Shown: positions 46,290-58,900 of the stretch, piece after piece
Position numbering within the stretch: position 1 is the first letter of the stretch
Layout: every line of letters begins with the position of its first letter
Source: Blepharisma stoltei
Taxonomy: Eukaryota > Ciliophora > Heterotrichea > Heterotrichida > Blepharismidae
Reading direction: 5' to 3'
DNA: 64,000 nucleotides
NCBI GenBank assembly: GCA_914767885.1
Contig: CAJZBQ010000053.1
Span: 1,834,501 to 1,898,500, forward strand
Translations under genes and position numbers: made by a program
Notes under the pieces: generated by a model
What the model saw: the letters and a program-made list of their open reading frames with translations, nothing else
Databases searched by the model: none
What the model was told of the DNA's origin: nothing

Positions 46290-46845
46290 ATAGAATTATT
46301 GAAATCTGGCATAAATTGGCTAAGATGTTTTTAATTAAAATACCATTAGGAAACACTCATAAGATAATCGAGGTAGCTGCTCGAAATAAGTAAATGGGAA
46401 ATACAAAGTAAAAGTAGCAATGGAATAAAAGAAATGCCATTCGCTTTGATTATTAACCTTTCATGTAAAATAACACTAATTTTAATTAAAACTTAAACCC
46501 AGCATGAACTTAATATAATGGGTCAAAATTTATGAAAAGAAGAAAAGTAGAATATTTGAATTTTTTAAACAAAGAAAAATGACGATTCGTATTAAATTAT
46601 GTCAATTATCTCTCTGTTAATAAATATAATTATAAGAATAAAAACTCATTTGGGTAAACAACCTCTATTTTATATATTAGCTTTAAATATATAAAAAATC
46701 TATCTAATAAACCTAAATTTAAAAAATATTCATCAAAAAGTTACAAAATTTTTTTATTATAAAATTTGCACAATATTTTTTATCCAAAAATTTTGTAAAC
46801 TCAAGGATAGAATTTTTCATCTCGAGTAAAATAAATTTATTAAAA
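46290..46845. other. AT-rich intergenic region
   Basis: About 550 bp with no supported gene, RNA or inverted repeat. It probably holds the upstream region of the transposase-derived gene. Confidence 0.45.
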
Positions 46846-48060
46846 ATGGGGGATGCCATCCCAGATCATATATGCCACGATCACGCTCAAAACTTCTACG
46901 ACTGCTCTTGCTGCTTGCAAAATTATGCTCAATTCAACTCCCAGCTAATCTACAATAAAAAGCTTATGAAAATAAAATGCGATGAGCAGCTAGAAATAAA
47001 AAAATATTTAGCCAAAATTCACTCACTAGAAACCAAGCTTCGTACTTCTGCAGAAGAAAAAACACAAGGCTATTTATGCCCTACAAGAAAAGTCAAAAAC
47101 CAGAGACTTGTAGACTATTTAAAAGAGCTTCCTCTTCCTCACGTGTTTTTTAATATCTGCAAAGACCAAGAACTTGCTATGGCATTTTTACTTAGGTCTG
47201 GGATTTTTCCAGAGTCCAGGAAATGCAAAAGCTGCATTGATGAAAATGGCTACTACAAAGAAATGAATTTTGAGTATAATGGGTATATGGGGTATTTATT
47301 TAGATGCGAAAAATGTGGTGTGAAATATAACGTAAAAGAGGGGACTTATTGGGAAAAATGTTCATTTACTATAGAAAAAATCGTCCTTTTTATGTTTCTG
47401 TGGGTATGCTATATGAAAGACAATGAAGTCGCGCAGCTGCTGGATGTAACTCCTTCTTGCATCTCCAAGCTATCAAGAAAGCTGAGGAAACTCGTGGTAA
47501 GTGACTTTCTCTCATCATTCACACCATTTACAGGCGTAGTCGAAATAGGAACCATAAACTTTGTCCGCAGAAAAATAGAAATTGGGAAAGGAAAAACTCC
47601 TCAAAAATGAATTATGATTCTCTTCGAAAGAGGCAGCAAAAACTGCTATATAGAATGTTTGCCAAGAAGAAGCCCAGAATATATTGTCCCTATAATCCAA
47701 AAGCGCTGCGAAGTAGGGACTGTTGTGATTACTGATAAGCTGGGCTGTTACGGAAGACTAGAAGACTATGGATTCCCACACTATCAGCTTGACAAATCAA
47801 GAGGATTCGAAGACCCTGACAATAAATTCATCCACCATAATAACCTCAATAATATTTGACTTTGGACGAAATATGATATAAAAAATAGATACAGGACAGC
47901 TCCATTTTTGCAAGAACTTTTATTTGAATGGGTATGGAGAAGAGCACATAGGATGAATATGGCCAGGTCAGAGTTTCCAATGGAGAGCATGGCGATTTTT
48001 CAAAGCCTGATTGAACTGATCAAGAAAAAGCAAGCTCAAAAAGAAATTTTATTAGATTAA
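46846..48060 (+). CDS. Merlin / IS1595-type transposase-derived protein, 404 aa, catalytic residues degraded
   Basis: Order matches IS1595/Merlin transposases: an N-terminal His/Cys-rich coiled region, a zinc ribbon at residues about 125-170 (CKSC...CEKCGVKYN...WEKC), a helix-turn-helix (NEVAQLLDVTPSCISKLSRKL), then the DDE-like fold (VEIGTINFVRRK; VVITDKLGCYG; FIHHNNLNNI-W-LW). Two TGA codons are Trp (TPQK-W-IMILF and LNNI-W-LWTKY). Where active enzymes have the first Asp (VE.DET) this has VEIGTI, and the third acidic residue (HT..IEGFW) is Asn; only the middle Asp (ITDK) remains. No terminal repeats or TA-bounded ends surround it. A domesticated host gene is likely, possibly DNA-binding. 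Confidence 0.8.
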
Positions 48061-48246
48061 CTATAGTGTTTAAATTAGCACAGGGTATGCAATGATCCAC
48101 ACATAAAAATGTCGATTTTTTTATAATTTAATATTTGAATATCGTATTTACAAGCTTATAGCAGAGGCTTAATGTGATTAATTATCTTTGTGATTTTCTA
48201 TGATAATATATATAAGAAAAGATTTAAGCTTGGCGAGATAATTAAT

Positions 48247-51200
48247 ATGGTAAAGAGTTTAGTCCTTCTTCTCTTTACATTACTCAGCCTAGCATGTGCC
48301 ATCAACAATAAATTCCTTGCAGATAAAATTCTTTCAGCTGATGGAAACCCGTATGTGGTTACTAAAGTTACTACTTCCACATATGGGATTGTTGCATTAG
48401 CTCAACTCTCCTTAACCAGTTATCAAGCAGCTTCGGAACAAGTCATCCAGAGCCTCACAATCTCAATTCAATTCGACACTAATACTCGAGTTAGAGTCAA
48501 AATCACTGATACTGATAATGAAAGGTGGGAAGTTCCTATATCAATCCCCTCTTATACTCCATCAGGGCAAAATCTTCAATACACGATTTCTCCTATAGTG
48601 GAAGGCCCTCTCTCTATACAAATTACAAGAAATTTAGACAAAAAGGTTGTCTTTAACTTAAAAACACTGCATATACATTAAAATGGCATGGCGAGCCAAC
48701 CCATCCTATTATGTGTTGCAATAATTGCTTATTGGGCTCAATCAAACTAACACATAATAGCACCTTTAGTTTGGGTAATCCATGAATCTTGTGGAAGAGA
48801 GGTTGGCTTCGATAATATGCATCCGGCCAGATTTGAGTTTGTTCGGTAAAGCGCGGTGTCTGGGTCCCGACGGCGTGCTCACATCCAGGCCAGGTTTTAG
48901 CTCGAAGAAAGATGGAACTCGGAGTTGGAAATAGAAAACTAGCAAAATCATTGGGCAAACTGTGCAATTTCCTAAGCTATATCGGAGTAGTGCTTTTTGC
49001 TAAAGTTTCACCTTGGCTCCCATCCCTGTCAGAAAACTCGATTTTTTATTTTCTGGAAAGGCACTGGGGCCCATCCTGCTGCGCTCCAGCTAGTGTGCGG
49101 GCCCATTTCTGAGAAGTATAGCTATAGTCAGACGGCAGGTAGTTGCGAATCAATGCAGAGATAAATGCAATTTGAGATATCACAGGGAGCTTTTCAATAA
49201 TCTTATCTAAGAACTAAGACTTAAACCCAGCTCAGCCATTCTTCTATAATAATCAAGATATAGGATTTTCTAATTATGTAGGATATCCTATAAGTGTTAT
49301 AGGGCTCGGCGAAAGAGTTTCAACTTTTGTGCTGGCTCAAGGAACTTATACTCTATATTCACGTGACAGAGGTTCACCTATCGATACCGGAAGTACGCCG
49401 GACTCAAATATGTATAGTTCTCAGCCATTTTACCTTGCAATTGACGATGACCTCGCTGCTCATGGAGCTTTATTGCTGAACTCCAATGCGATGTCAGCAA
49501 CAGTTGGGGAAAATTATGTTGAGTTTAGAACTACTGGAGGAATTATTGATTTCTATGTATTCGTTGGCCCAGAGCCAGAAGCCGTGATAAATCAGTATCA
49601 TGACCTCATTGGCTATCCCGTTTTAACTCCTTGGTGGGGCTTAGGATGGCACCAATGCCGATACGGATTCCAAAACATTTCGGTTGTTGAAGAAGTTACC
49701 AATGATTACACTTACTATGACATTCCTCTAGATGTCATGGAACAGAAGCAAAATGGTGACGTTGACATGAGGTGCACTCCCAATGGAGCAGGTCAGACCC
49801 TTCCTGATGAAGCTGAAAATAGAGCCTTTGTCTAGACCTTCAGGTTTGGGGAAACCTTACCGAGAGGTAAGTAAGTTTTGTTTCTCCTCCAAGGTTTCCT
49901 GTCCCTCCCAGATGGGCTAGACAGGCTTTTATCTCTCACGCAGTTTTCTTCTATTCGGACTATTGGGTAACCCTGCAGAGGCTCTAACCTATGGAGCTGA
50001 TCCTTAGGTTAGGCAAGTTTCGCCAGAAAATTCAAGAGGGTGGAATTTTGGTTGGGCCTTACACCATTTGCATTAAGGAGTATATGTACCCAGAATAGGC
50101 TACCTTTCCTGGAGTCAAGGTAGTCCTCTTGTATGTTTCAGCTTATGTCTATATAAAAGTTTTAACTTTAACATTAGATGTCATGTGGATTGATATCGAC
50201 TATATGAACGAATTCCAAGATTTCACATTAAATCCTGTAACCTACCCTCAAGCAAACTTCACAAAATGGATAAACCAGCTCCACTCATCGAACAAGCATT
50301 TTGTTCCTATTACAGACGCAGGAATTGGTGTAAATCCATCATATCAAGCCTATTTGGATGGATTGAAGCAAAATGTTTATATTCAAAGCGCTTACGTTTC
50401 TGGGCCCACTCAAGGTGTAGTTTGGCCAGGAACTTCAGTATTTGTTGACTTTTTCCACCCAAATTCTACCAATTTTTGGTTTAACCAGATCCTGAAATTT
50501 GAAAAATTGACCTCTTTTTCAGGAATTTGGATTGATATGAACGAAGCCAGTAATTTTATTAACGGAGAAGTTGGGCATTCCCCCTCAATTATTACCAACC
50601 TAACTATGCCTTATACTCCAGGGGAAGATGTCAATATGAGATCATTAGATGTAGCTTCTAAGCACTATGGAGGTTTACTTGAATATGATGTCCACAGCTT
50701 ATTCGGGTTTACAGAAACAATAGCCACTTATAGATATTTTGAAGTCTATAATCTGAGGCCTTTTATTATCACTAGAAGCAGCTTTGTAGGAACTGGAAGA
50801 TATGCAGGCAAATGGTCAGGGGACAATAAATCATTATGGCCATTCTTGGAATACTCTATTACTGGGATTTATAATTTTGGTATGTTTGGTATACCGTTTT
50901 CTGGAGCAGATATTTGTGGATTTCAGCTTAATACGACTGAAGAAATGTGCGCGAGATGGACTCAGCTTGGAACTTTGTACCCATTTTCGAGGAATCACAA
51001 CGGGATTGATAGTATTGACCAATATCCGTGGTCATTTGGTTCAGATCTATTAGAAACTTCAAAGTTGGCGATCAGGAATAAATATTGGCTGATGCTTTAT
51101 TTTTCTACTGAAATGTTCAAAGTAAGCCAAAATGGAGGAATTTTCTTTAAACCAGCATTTTTTGAGTATCCTGATGATGCTAACTTATTAAATAATAGCT

Positions 51201-51859
51201 CAGAGCATTTCATGCTTGGAAAAGGACTTATTGTGCATCCTTGCTTATGGGAAGGAATTGATGGTAGAGTTTCATATTTCCCAGACGATATTTGGTATAA
51301 TCTTTATAATGGGAATAAAACTATATTAGATGCGCAAAATTCGGTGTATCTAGATATGACACTTCCAGGAGATATTCCTATTCATGTCAGAGGTGGGCAT
51401 ATAATTCCTACTTTGGACACTTCTAAGACTGTTCTTGATGTCGAAACACTTAGAAAATCTCCTATTACTCTTATTGTTGCTCTAGATCAAAATGGAAAAG
51501 CTCAAGGAGATGTTGTTTTCGATGATGGTGTTTCATTGGACACATTAAGTAGAGGCCATTACACTCAAATTCACTATAATTACTGGAACAAAAACGCAAC
51601 GACAACAGTTTTAACTATTCAAACAGTTCATAGGGGATATAAGATGATTCAAGGGGAATTTCCATATATTTCGAGTATTGTAATATATGGCATCAATAGA
51701 AAACCTCAGAGTGTCATATTTTATAGCGGAGGGACTTACACTCCATTATCTGCATCTATAAGTCTAGATGTTGGAGACTCAGTTTGCACTATCTGGTTTT
51801 CTTCCCAAATATCTCCAGACCGTTATGATGGCTTTATCTTTAATTTCGGTTCTCAATAA
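48247..51859 (+). CDS. GH31 alpha-glucosidase, secreted/lysosomal, 867 aa, two retroelement inserts
   Basis: Hydrolyses terminal alpha-glucosides. ATG 48247 is preferred over an upstream in-frame ATG because it opens a signal peptide (MVKSLVLLLFTLLSLACA). Features in order: beta-sandwich N-domain with NNQDIGFSNYVG, GLGERV, the WWGLGWHQCRYGF segment, DVMWIDIDYM, the nucleophile motif GIWIDMNEASNF, acid/base region TGRYAGKWSGDNKS, and the FSGADICGF loop. All catalytic residues are present. Inserts at 48659-49221 and 49729-50174 must be removed; the second splits the TAGATGTCATG that encodes part of LDVMW. A food-vacuole or lysosomal role fits a phagotrophic ciliate. Confidence 0.94.
48661..49221 (+). 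mobile_element. SINE-like retroelement in the GH31 gene, first insert
   Basis: Starts ATTAAAATGGCATGGCGAG (about 48677) and ends GGGAGCTTTTCAATAATCTT. It shares AGAGAGG(A/T)TGGC, (T)ATGCATCCGGCCAGATTT and GGGAGCTTTTCAATAAT with the 61438 element. The flanking repeat is short and imperfect (ACTTAAA at 48657 and 49220). Removal between TA 48659-48660 and TA 49222-49223 gives FNL-NPAQPFFYNNQD in frame. Confidence 0.8.
49740..50174 (+). mobile_element. SINE-like retroelement in the GH31 gene, second insert
   Basis: Flanked by perfect TAGATGTCATG (49729 and 50175). It starts near GCAAAATGGTGACG and shares CCAGATGGGCTAGACAGG with the element at 17075. Removal between the TAs restores IPLDVMWIDIDYM, a strongly conserved GH31 segment. 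Confidence 0.93.
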
Positions 51860-51960
51860 ACCATAATTAATCGCAGTTAAAATTAAATAATCTTTCTTAC
51901 TTTATTTATTAGAATAAAAATCCATATTAGTATAATAATTAAACATTAATTTCAAACTCT

Positions 51961-52872
51961 CTACAATTTTTCGAATCTCCTTTTTTTTGTCGTCTCTGCT
52001 GTACTTTCTATAATTTCATCCACAATGGAATTATAGTCAACCTCATCTTCGCTTACTTCAATTTTAATTTCTGTATAGCTTAAATCGCTATAATTGGAAT
52101 TGATTTCGTATAAATCTACATTTATAAAATTCTGGAATTTTTCAATTCATCGGATATATCTGTCAAGGCTTCATTCAGGCTCATCTTCAAGATGTAATAA
52201 GATTTCTTCAGTATTGTCATTCAATAAATCCCCCCTCCGTGGGCAAACAAAAAATTTCGCTCATGGAGGGTTGTTTTTTTTATTAACAAATTTATATATA
52301 AATTTTATTGCAGAAAAAGGAAAACAAAAATTAATCTAATTTGTAAATTTTATTTTAAACGCTAAAAATTAAACAGAATTAGTTATAGATTTAATTATAC
52401 TAATTACCACTTATTTTTTCATGCAAAATTTTTTGTTCTCTAGCGAAGGTGGGTTTTTCTCAAAAAATAGAGATTTTTCCAATGATTTTGTTCACTCACG
52501 GTGGAGGAGTAAGCATTTAGCTGCGTATGCAGAAAATAGTAAGCTTTCTCTTAGTCTTGAATCTGATATTTGCCATGCAAATCTCCTCAAATAAATTTCC
52601 CAAAGTGCAATCTCTATATCAGAAAGGCATAATAACTGATGAATATTTGCAACGATTGAAAAAACAGCTTCAAAGGAAAAGCTTATTACTGAGCTTCCTA
52701 TCCTTGACAGCTTGACTAAAAAAAGATACGTTTTATGGCTCAAGCCTGTACTTGAAATCGAGTATTTTTGCCTCAAATAATCTTCAGAAAGCATTCTAGG
52801 AGAAGATTGTTGATAAAAATAAATGAAACTTGAGCATGTTTCTTGCCCTTCTGAGTCATAATCAATCTCCAT
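51961..52872 (-). CDS. Hypothetical acidic protein, 208 aa, one IES
   Basis: Start ATG 52872 (MEIDYDSEGQETC). Two blocks join at TA 52225/52510 (AAKCL to LNDNTEEILL). Two TGA codons (EPE-W-SLDRYIR-W-IEKF) are Trp; stop is TAG at 51961. The first half is hydrophobic and helical (YLFLVKLSRIGSSVISFSFEAVFSIV, then LSDIEIALWEIYLRRFAW) and could be a diverged cyclin-like helical fold, but I cannot assign it with confidence. The C-terminus is acidic with a basic tip (TTKKRRFEKL). Confidence 0.65.
52225..52509. mobile_element. Class A IES, old copy, in the 51961-52872 gene
   Basis: 285 bp, eroded: CCTCCGTGGGCAAACAAAA at left and TTTTGTTCACTCACGGTGGAGGAG at right. Removal between TA 52225-52226 and TA 52510-52511 restores the frame. 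Confidence 0.88.
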
Positions 52873-53072
52873 TTTATTATAAGCAAATTTTATTGATAAT
52901 TTGAATGGAAATTATAAGAAATGAAATTCTTGATTCAGAAAACCAAGGAAATGTTTAATGCACATTTAGCATAACATTTTATATTTATTTAATAATTCTC
53001 TCATTCTAGAGAGTAAAAATCTAATCAATTATTTTTCCAACATAATAAGGCTATCTATCTCTGTAAAATTGC

Positions 53073-53355
53073 TAACTCCTCCTCCATGAGCGAACAAAAA
53101 AAATTTTGTTGTAAAAAAATTTGTTTCGAAATTTAAAAAATCCTAATTCGCAAAAATTGAAAAGCAGATATTTATTTAATTTGTAAATTTTATGTTTTTA
53201 AAATGAAAGTTGTCCAAAATTAAATAGAATTAGCTAGAGATTTCAATATAATAGCAATCACTTATATTTTCATAACAAAAAAATTTATCGCTACGAGGGT
53301 GGGTTTTTAGGCAAAATATAGGGATTTTCCAATGATTTATTCGCTCATGAAGGAG
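53073..53355. mobile_element. Class A IES, old copy, intergenic
   Basis: 283 bp from TA 53073-53074 to TA 53356-53357. CTCCTCCATGAGCGAACAAAA at left with a shortened hairpin; CGCTCATGAAGGAG at right. It lies about 120 bp upstream of the TIM44 gene's start codon. Confidence 0.85.
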
Positions 53356-53477
53356 TAAGATATTATTTTTTATGTGTGTAATTAATTTAATATAAAATAT
53401 CTTCGAAATTTTAAAATTGTCTTTACTCCAGAATTTTACAATTAAAATTTAAGAATAAAATATTATCTGGCATAGAA

Positions 53478-55850
53478 ATGATTAGAAGACTGACTTTTCT
53501 TAGAACTCAAAGATGTGAATTGCTTCGATTTTTCTCGTCAAGTAAAGATACTGAGAGCTTAAAAAAGCAATTTGTAAAGCTTGCTGAAGAAATGAACTTG
53601 AATATCGCAACAGATACTAAAAGTAATGACGAAATCAAAATGAAAGATCAAATTAAGATGACCGAAGACCTTAAGGCGCAATTTAAAGGTATAAAAGAAG
53701 ATCTCTCTAACTACCCCCTCCCGTGAGCAGACAAAATCACTGGAAAAAATCCCTATTTTTTGCCAAAAACTCTTCGTGAGCAATAAAAAAATTTTTTATA
53801 AAAATATTTTGATATATAAGTGGCAATTATTATAATGAAATCTCTAGCCAATTTCTGTTTAATTTTTAAACAGCTTGTATTTTAAAACATAAATTTTACA
53901 ATTAAATAATTTTTTCCAATTTTTGCAAGTTGGGATTTTTTAGTTTCGAAAAACAGAATTCTTTTGTTCACTCGTGGATGGAGGCAGTAAGCAAACAGGG
54001 CAAGCCAAAACAGCCCAAGAAAGGTTAAAAGAATCTTTCCAAAATTTCAGTATGCCTAAATTTTCAATGCCAGATTTTTCAAAGTGAAAAAACCCTATAC
54101 AGCCTGACAAAATATCCGAAATACAGCCAGAAAAGGAAGAAGCTAAACCAAATGAAAACTTAAGCCAAAGCACACAAGAGGCATCAGGATCTGAAAATAT
54201 TAAAAAAGATGAAGAAATTCCAAAGCCAGCTAAAACTCCTTATTATGAAAAGTACCCTAAACTGAAATTCTTACACATAACAACCATATACATAAAATGG
54301 CGACCCGTCCTTCCGTGGCGGGTGTCCTTATGTATACCGGACATGGTTTTTGGATGCGGAGAGCTACTCAAGGGAAGAGTTAGCCTCGAGGCGAGAGGCC
54401 CAGCCCAATTTCCGCTGATTTTGGGACTCGACCCGGGCAGCAGTTTTTCGCATTCTTTTTACCAGTAGCGCCGAGGCCCAGACTCGGTGTCCGAAAGAGG
54501 CAGGGTGAGTTACCTGCCTAGGCTACTTGGTGGCTTAGCCCCGAATCCCGTAAGGGGTTGAGTTCTTTCTTGGAGATGATCCGGGAAAGAGGGGAGGCGA
54601 AGCTAGACTTGGGGATCTCAAGGGCACAAGTCTCTCCAGTTAAAAGGGTCCTCTCACGAGGGCGATCTGGCCAACCGGAGGTAAAGACTGGCGTAATTCG
54701 GGGCGGAAGGCTGAGCTGGAAATGGTGGTGCCCAGCGACAGTCGGCTGACGACTCAATAGGGCAACCCACTACCGAGAAACCAGGGTTTCGGCCTGGGCT
54801 CAGAGAACCAGTGATGGAAGCCATCCTTTTCGCTCGTGCCAGCACGGCTCCTCAAGGAGCGCGGAGGAATGCCACGCATGGAAGTAGGGACTATAAATAC
54901 GCATCTTAAACCTAACCTAACCTAACCTACACATAACAACCAGTTACATAAAAGATGCAATAAAAGAAACATTTCCGGACCAAGAATACAAAATAAATTT
55001 AATGAAAGAAAATGCTAGGATCCAAAAAGAAAAAGAAGAAGAGCTGAAGAAATGGCTAGAAGAACACCCAGGCGACGAAAATATTCCAGAATGGAAAAAA
55101 GGTGCTCTTTCAGTTGCCCAGAAAAAAAGGACAAAGTGAGAAAAAATAAAGGACAGTGTAATTGGATCGAAAATTGGGTCAAAAGTATCAGAATCGACAC
55201 AAACGATACTAAAGCAGGACTCTGTTAAAAAAGCAAAGGAAAATATTCAGGATATTAAAGAAGGAATACAATCCATAGGACTTGATATAAAAGATTCCAT
55301 CCAAATGTCAGACAGTCGGCTTGTTCAATCTGGTAGAGAACTTCTTAGCCAAGCAGCAGTAGAATCAGCCCAAGCCAAGGCTGTAAAGGTATTCCGAGCA
55401 TATGACCCAGATTTTGACATCTACCAGCTAGAAAATGATCTCGAACACATAGTTGTTGATTTCTATCAACAATTCCTTGACCTCAACAAAGAATATGTGC
55501 AAAAAATCACAGAAGGTCCTGCACGCGAATTCTTGATGAAAATTCTTGCTAATAAATCAGAAGGGTTAGACTATAAGCAAGAAGTTTACGAGGTTACAAG
55601 GCCAGTATTTTTAGGGGTAAATCTTGAGGAAAAACAAAACCCAAGACTTAGCTTTAGCTGTACAGTAAAATATTCTGGAGGCAATAATTCACAAGATAAA
55701 GAAGCGAGAATTTCAAGAGTGAAAAGCCACAAAGTAAACTATTTCTTTATGATTTCAAGACACCCTGAGCCTGATTTTGAAACTTATGGGCATCCGTGGC
55801 AATTTCTTGTATTTCAGCCTTCAGATGACCAGCTGAGACTTGGTGGTTAA
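53478..55850 (+). CDS. TIM44: TIM44, mitochondrial inner-membrane import motor subunit, 478 aa; one IES and one retroelement
   Basis: Tethers mtHsp70 to the TIM23 channel on the matrix side. Blocks 53478-53707, 53988-54271 and 54928-55850 join in frame; length fits the family (about 430-480 aa). N-terminus MIRRLTFLRTQRCELLRFFSSS is a mitochondrial presequence. Coiled, charged middle; then the C-terminal Tim44 domain (RLVQSGRELLSQAAVESAQAK-type start, KAVKVFRAYDPDF, AREFLMKILANKS, then the HPEPDFETYGHPWQFLVFQP end). TGA is Trp at FSK-W-KNP and RTK-W-EKIK. The retroelement sits in FLHITTSYIKDA, which reads correctly only after removal. Confidence 0.93.
53708..53987. mobile_element. Class A IES, old copy, in TIM44
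   Basis: 280 bp, heavily eroded: CCCTCCCGTGAGCAGACAAAATCACTGG at left, TTTTGTTCACTCGTGGATGGAGG at right. Removal between TA 53708-53709 and TA 53988-53989 joins EDLS to KQTGQAK in frame. Confidence 0.9.
54287..54927 (+). mobile_element. SINE-like retroelement in TIM44, with CCTAA-repeat tail
   Basis: About 641 bp, markedly GC-richer than the gene. Perfect 15-bp duplication TACACATAACAACCA (54272 and 54928). Starts TATACATAAAATGGCGACCC; ends TTAAACCTAACCTAACCTAACC. The duplication starts with TA, and removal of 656 bp (54272-54927) restores FLHITTSYIKDAIKETF in frame. Confidence 0.93.
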
Positions 55851-55950
55851 TTATATAAAATTGCTTTCATGATATAAGTTATTTTTTATCTATATAAGTC
55901 CCCATATTTTTACTTAAATCTTCATGTTTATTTAGGCGGTAATAATAAAA

Positions 55951-58900
55951 ATGCATATCAAGCAGATCATCATCAAAGGTTTCAAGACCTACCGAGAACA
56001 AGTCGTGGTTGGCCCTCTCTCTGCAAAAGATAATGTCTTCGTTGGGCTCAATGGTCACGGCAAGTCTAACTTCTTCAACGCCATCATGTTTGTATTTTCC
56101 GACAAGTTCTCTAATATCCGCAACGAAGACAAAATTCGCTTAATCCACGAAGGAGCAGCAGAAGCAGTAAATACAGCCTCAGTTGAAATAATCCTTGATA
56201 ACTCTGATGGGAGATTGCCAGTCGATAAAACCACTGTTTCGATCAAGCGTATCCTAAAGTCAAATAAAGACGAATATTTCATAGATGCTAAGCACGTCAC
56301 TAAAGGAGATGTCAGCAATTTGTTGGAAAGTGCAGGATTTTCTAAAGCGAACCCTTATTATGTTGTCCAGCAAGGGCGCGTTGCAAGCTTGGCCGCCATG
56401 AACGAAACCCAGTGTTTAGAGCTGCTTAAAGAAGTAGCTGGAACTATTGTGTATGACGAAAGAAAAGGAGAAAGCGAAAAACTACTTGAAGAAACCAAGA
56501 GGAAAAGAGACAAAATCAAAGAAATCATGGGAAGGATTGAAGACAGGATGAGAGAGCTGGAGTCTGAGAGTGATGAGCTTAAAAGATACCAACAAATTGA
56601 AAAAACGAGAAGGGCACTGGAGTATATTTTATATAAAAACCACGTACTAAAATCACAAGAACAAATCGAAGCTATCGACCTATCACAAAATGACTTACTT
56701 GACAAAATAAATAACCTCAAATTAAATAAAAATACTTTACAAGAGCAACTTGATACGTATGAAGCAGAGCTAGCTAATAAAGCAGGCATGGTTCAAAAAA
56801 ACCAATTGTCACTGCAGTCTTTAGAAGAAACAACGTCTAATTTTCATAACCAAAAAATCCAGCTTGAAAATCAAATTCATTCGCTAAAAGAAAGGCATAG
56901 CAATATTGGGCTGGAGCACCAGAAAATTGAAAAAGAACTAAAATTTATTGCAGAAGAGAGGAAAAAAGTAGAAAAAATAGTCCAAGAATTAAGGCCCAGG
57001 TTTGAAGAGCTAAAAGAAGAAGAGCAAAAATTAATGGGGAACTTGCAGTTTAAACAGAGAAGAAAAGACCAATTATTCGCAAAACAAGGGTCAGTTATAA
57101 GATTTAAATCAATTGAAGACAGAAATAAATTTTTAAGCAGCGAAATTCAAGCATTGGAGGAGCATAGAAACGAAATCAAAGAACAAGAAGCAGCCATTGA
57201 AAGGGTGCTAAAAAATGATAGAAAAAGGGTCAAAGATATTGAAGGCAACTTACCAATGATTGAAGAACAAATTCAAGAAGAAAAGGACAAAATGTCAAAA
57301 TACGTGGATGAGTTAGGAAATATCAAGCAATCCCGAGCAAAAAATGCAGTTGAAATAAACAAATTGAGAGGAGAAGAAGAAGCTCTGAATAGTCAAAAAG
57401 AGCAAACTGAATTGAAAATTGCACAAGCCTCACACCGCTTACAAATTCTTCTTCCAGGTCAGTTGTTTTCTACTTTAGAAAAATTAAAAACCGAATGCGC
57501 AAACTTGCCAGGGTATTTTGGAATCTTACTTGACCACATCACTTTTTCCCAAAAATTCCAAACATGTGCAGACATCGCAAGCAAGCTTAAATGCTTCGCG
57601 ATAATTGTGGATACCTTTGAAACAGCCAAACAAGTTTTAGACATCAATGCAAGAATTGGTGGAGAACGAATCAACATTTACCCTGCAGAATGGCTACATG
57701 AACTAAACATAAAAGATCGCGTTTACCCTTCTGGCTCTGACTCTATCCCCCTTGTAAAACAAATAAAAATCAAAGAAGGAGCTCCATTAGATTTGATGCC
57801 AATAATAAAATATATATTCGGTAAAACCTTGCTAGTCAGAAATCAAGACGTCGCTAACCGTTATGCAAAGGAATATAGACTGCATTGCGTGACGCCTGAT
57901 GGACAAATGGTTTATTCAGGCGCGTATATGGTGAGGGCTGGCTTCCATGATATTAAAAAAGAAAGAATTAGGGTATATGCAGACTTAAGCAAGCTAAAAG
58001 ATGAGTTAAATGAAATCAGCCAAACTTTATACCAAATAAGGCTACAAAAGGATCAAAATCAGTCGCATGATACTGAACTGCAAAGGCAGACTCAGAATAT
58101 TACTGCGCTTAAAGATGCAGCTAATAATAAGCTACAGGCCTTGAAAAATACTGAGCAATCGCTGGAGCAGGAAAAACTGGATCTTGCAAGGAAAATTTCT
58201 GAAAAAGAAAAGCTCGCAGAAATGTATGCAAAAGAAATAGCGATGCTTAATGAAAACATACTGAATGCCCAAAATGATAGAGAAAAAAAGGAGGTGGGAG
58301 ACCTAAGCAATGCAGAAATTAAAGAATTAGAAAGTCTACTTCATGATATAGAAAACCTAGAAAAAGAAACCATGAATATTTCTAACCAAAGACTGGAAAT
58401 CCAAAATCAGCTAGAGCAAGCTGAGCTAAAATTGACACAATTTATCCCAGAAAAAGAAAGAAAATTCAAAGAAAAACTGGAAGATTGCAATATATCGCAA
58501 CAAGCCAGAGACAGAAAAGAACTTGAAGATGACCTTGCACATGTAAACAGACTTCTCGAAAGTTCTGAAGAGCAAGCCAAACAGGCTGCCCAAGAGCTTA
58601 AAACCTGCATCGCTCAATCCAGAGAACTCAGTGAGAACGCTAAAAAACTAAAAGACCAGCAGCAGCGCATCATGACAGAAGTCGCCGAAATGCAAATAAA
58701 AGCTGACAAAGCAAGCCTCAAGCATGCTCATTTACTTGAAATAAAAGAAGACTACCTCAAAAAAATGGGCTCACTAGGCTCTTTGCCAGCAGAAGAGCAC
58801 GAGAAGTACCGCAACGAAAACCCTAAAGAGCTAATGCGGTGCTTAGAAGAAAACTCCCGAGAAATTCAAAAATATATGCATGTGAACAAACGAGCACTGG

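Noticed and set aside
54905-54930. CCTAA tandem repeat as an internal telomere
   Set aside because: Only about four units, CCTAA rather than a three-C repeat, and it sits exactly at the 3' end of a retroelement with a target duplication, so it is a tail.
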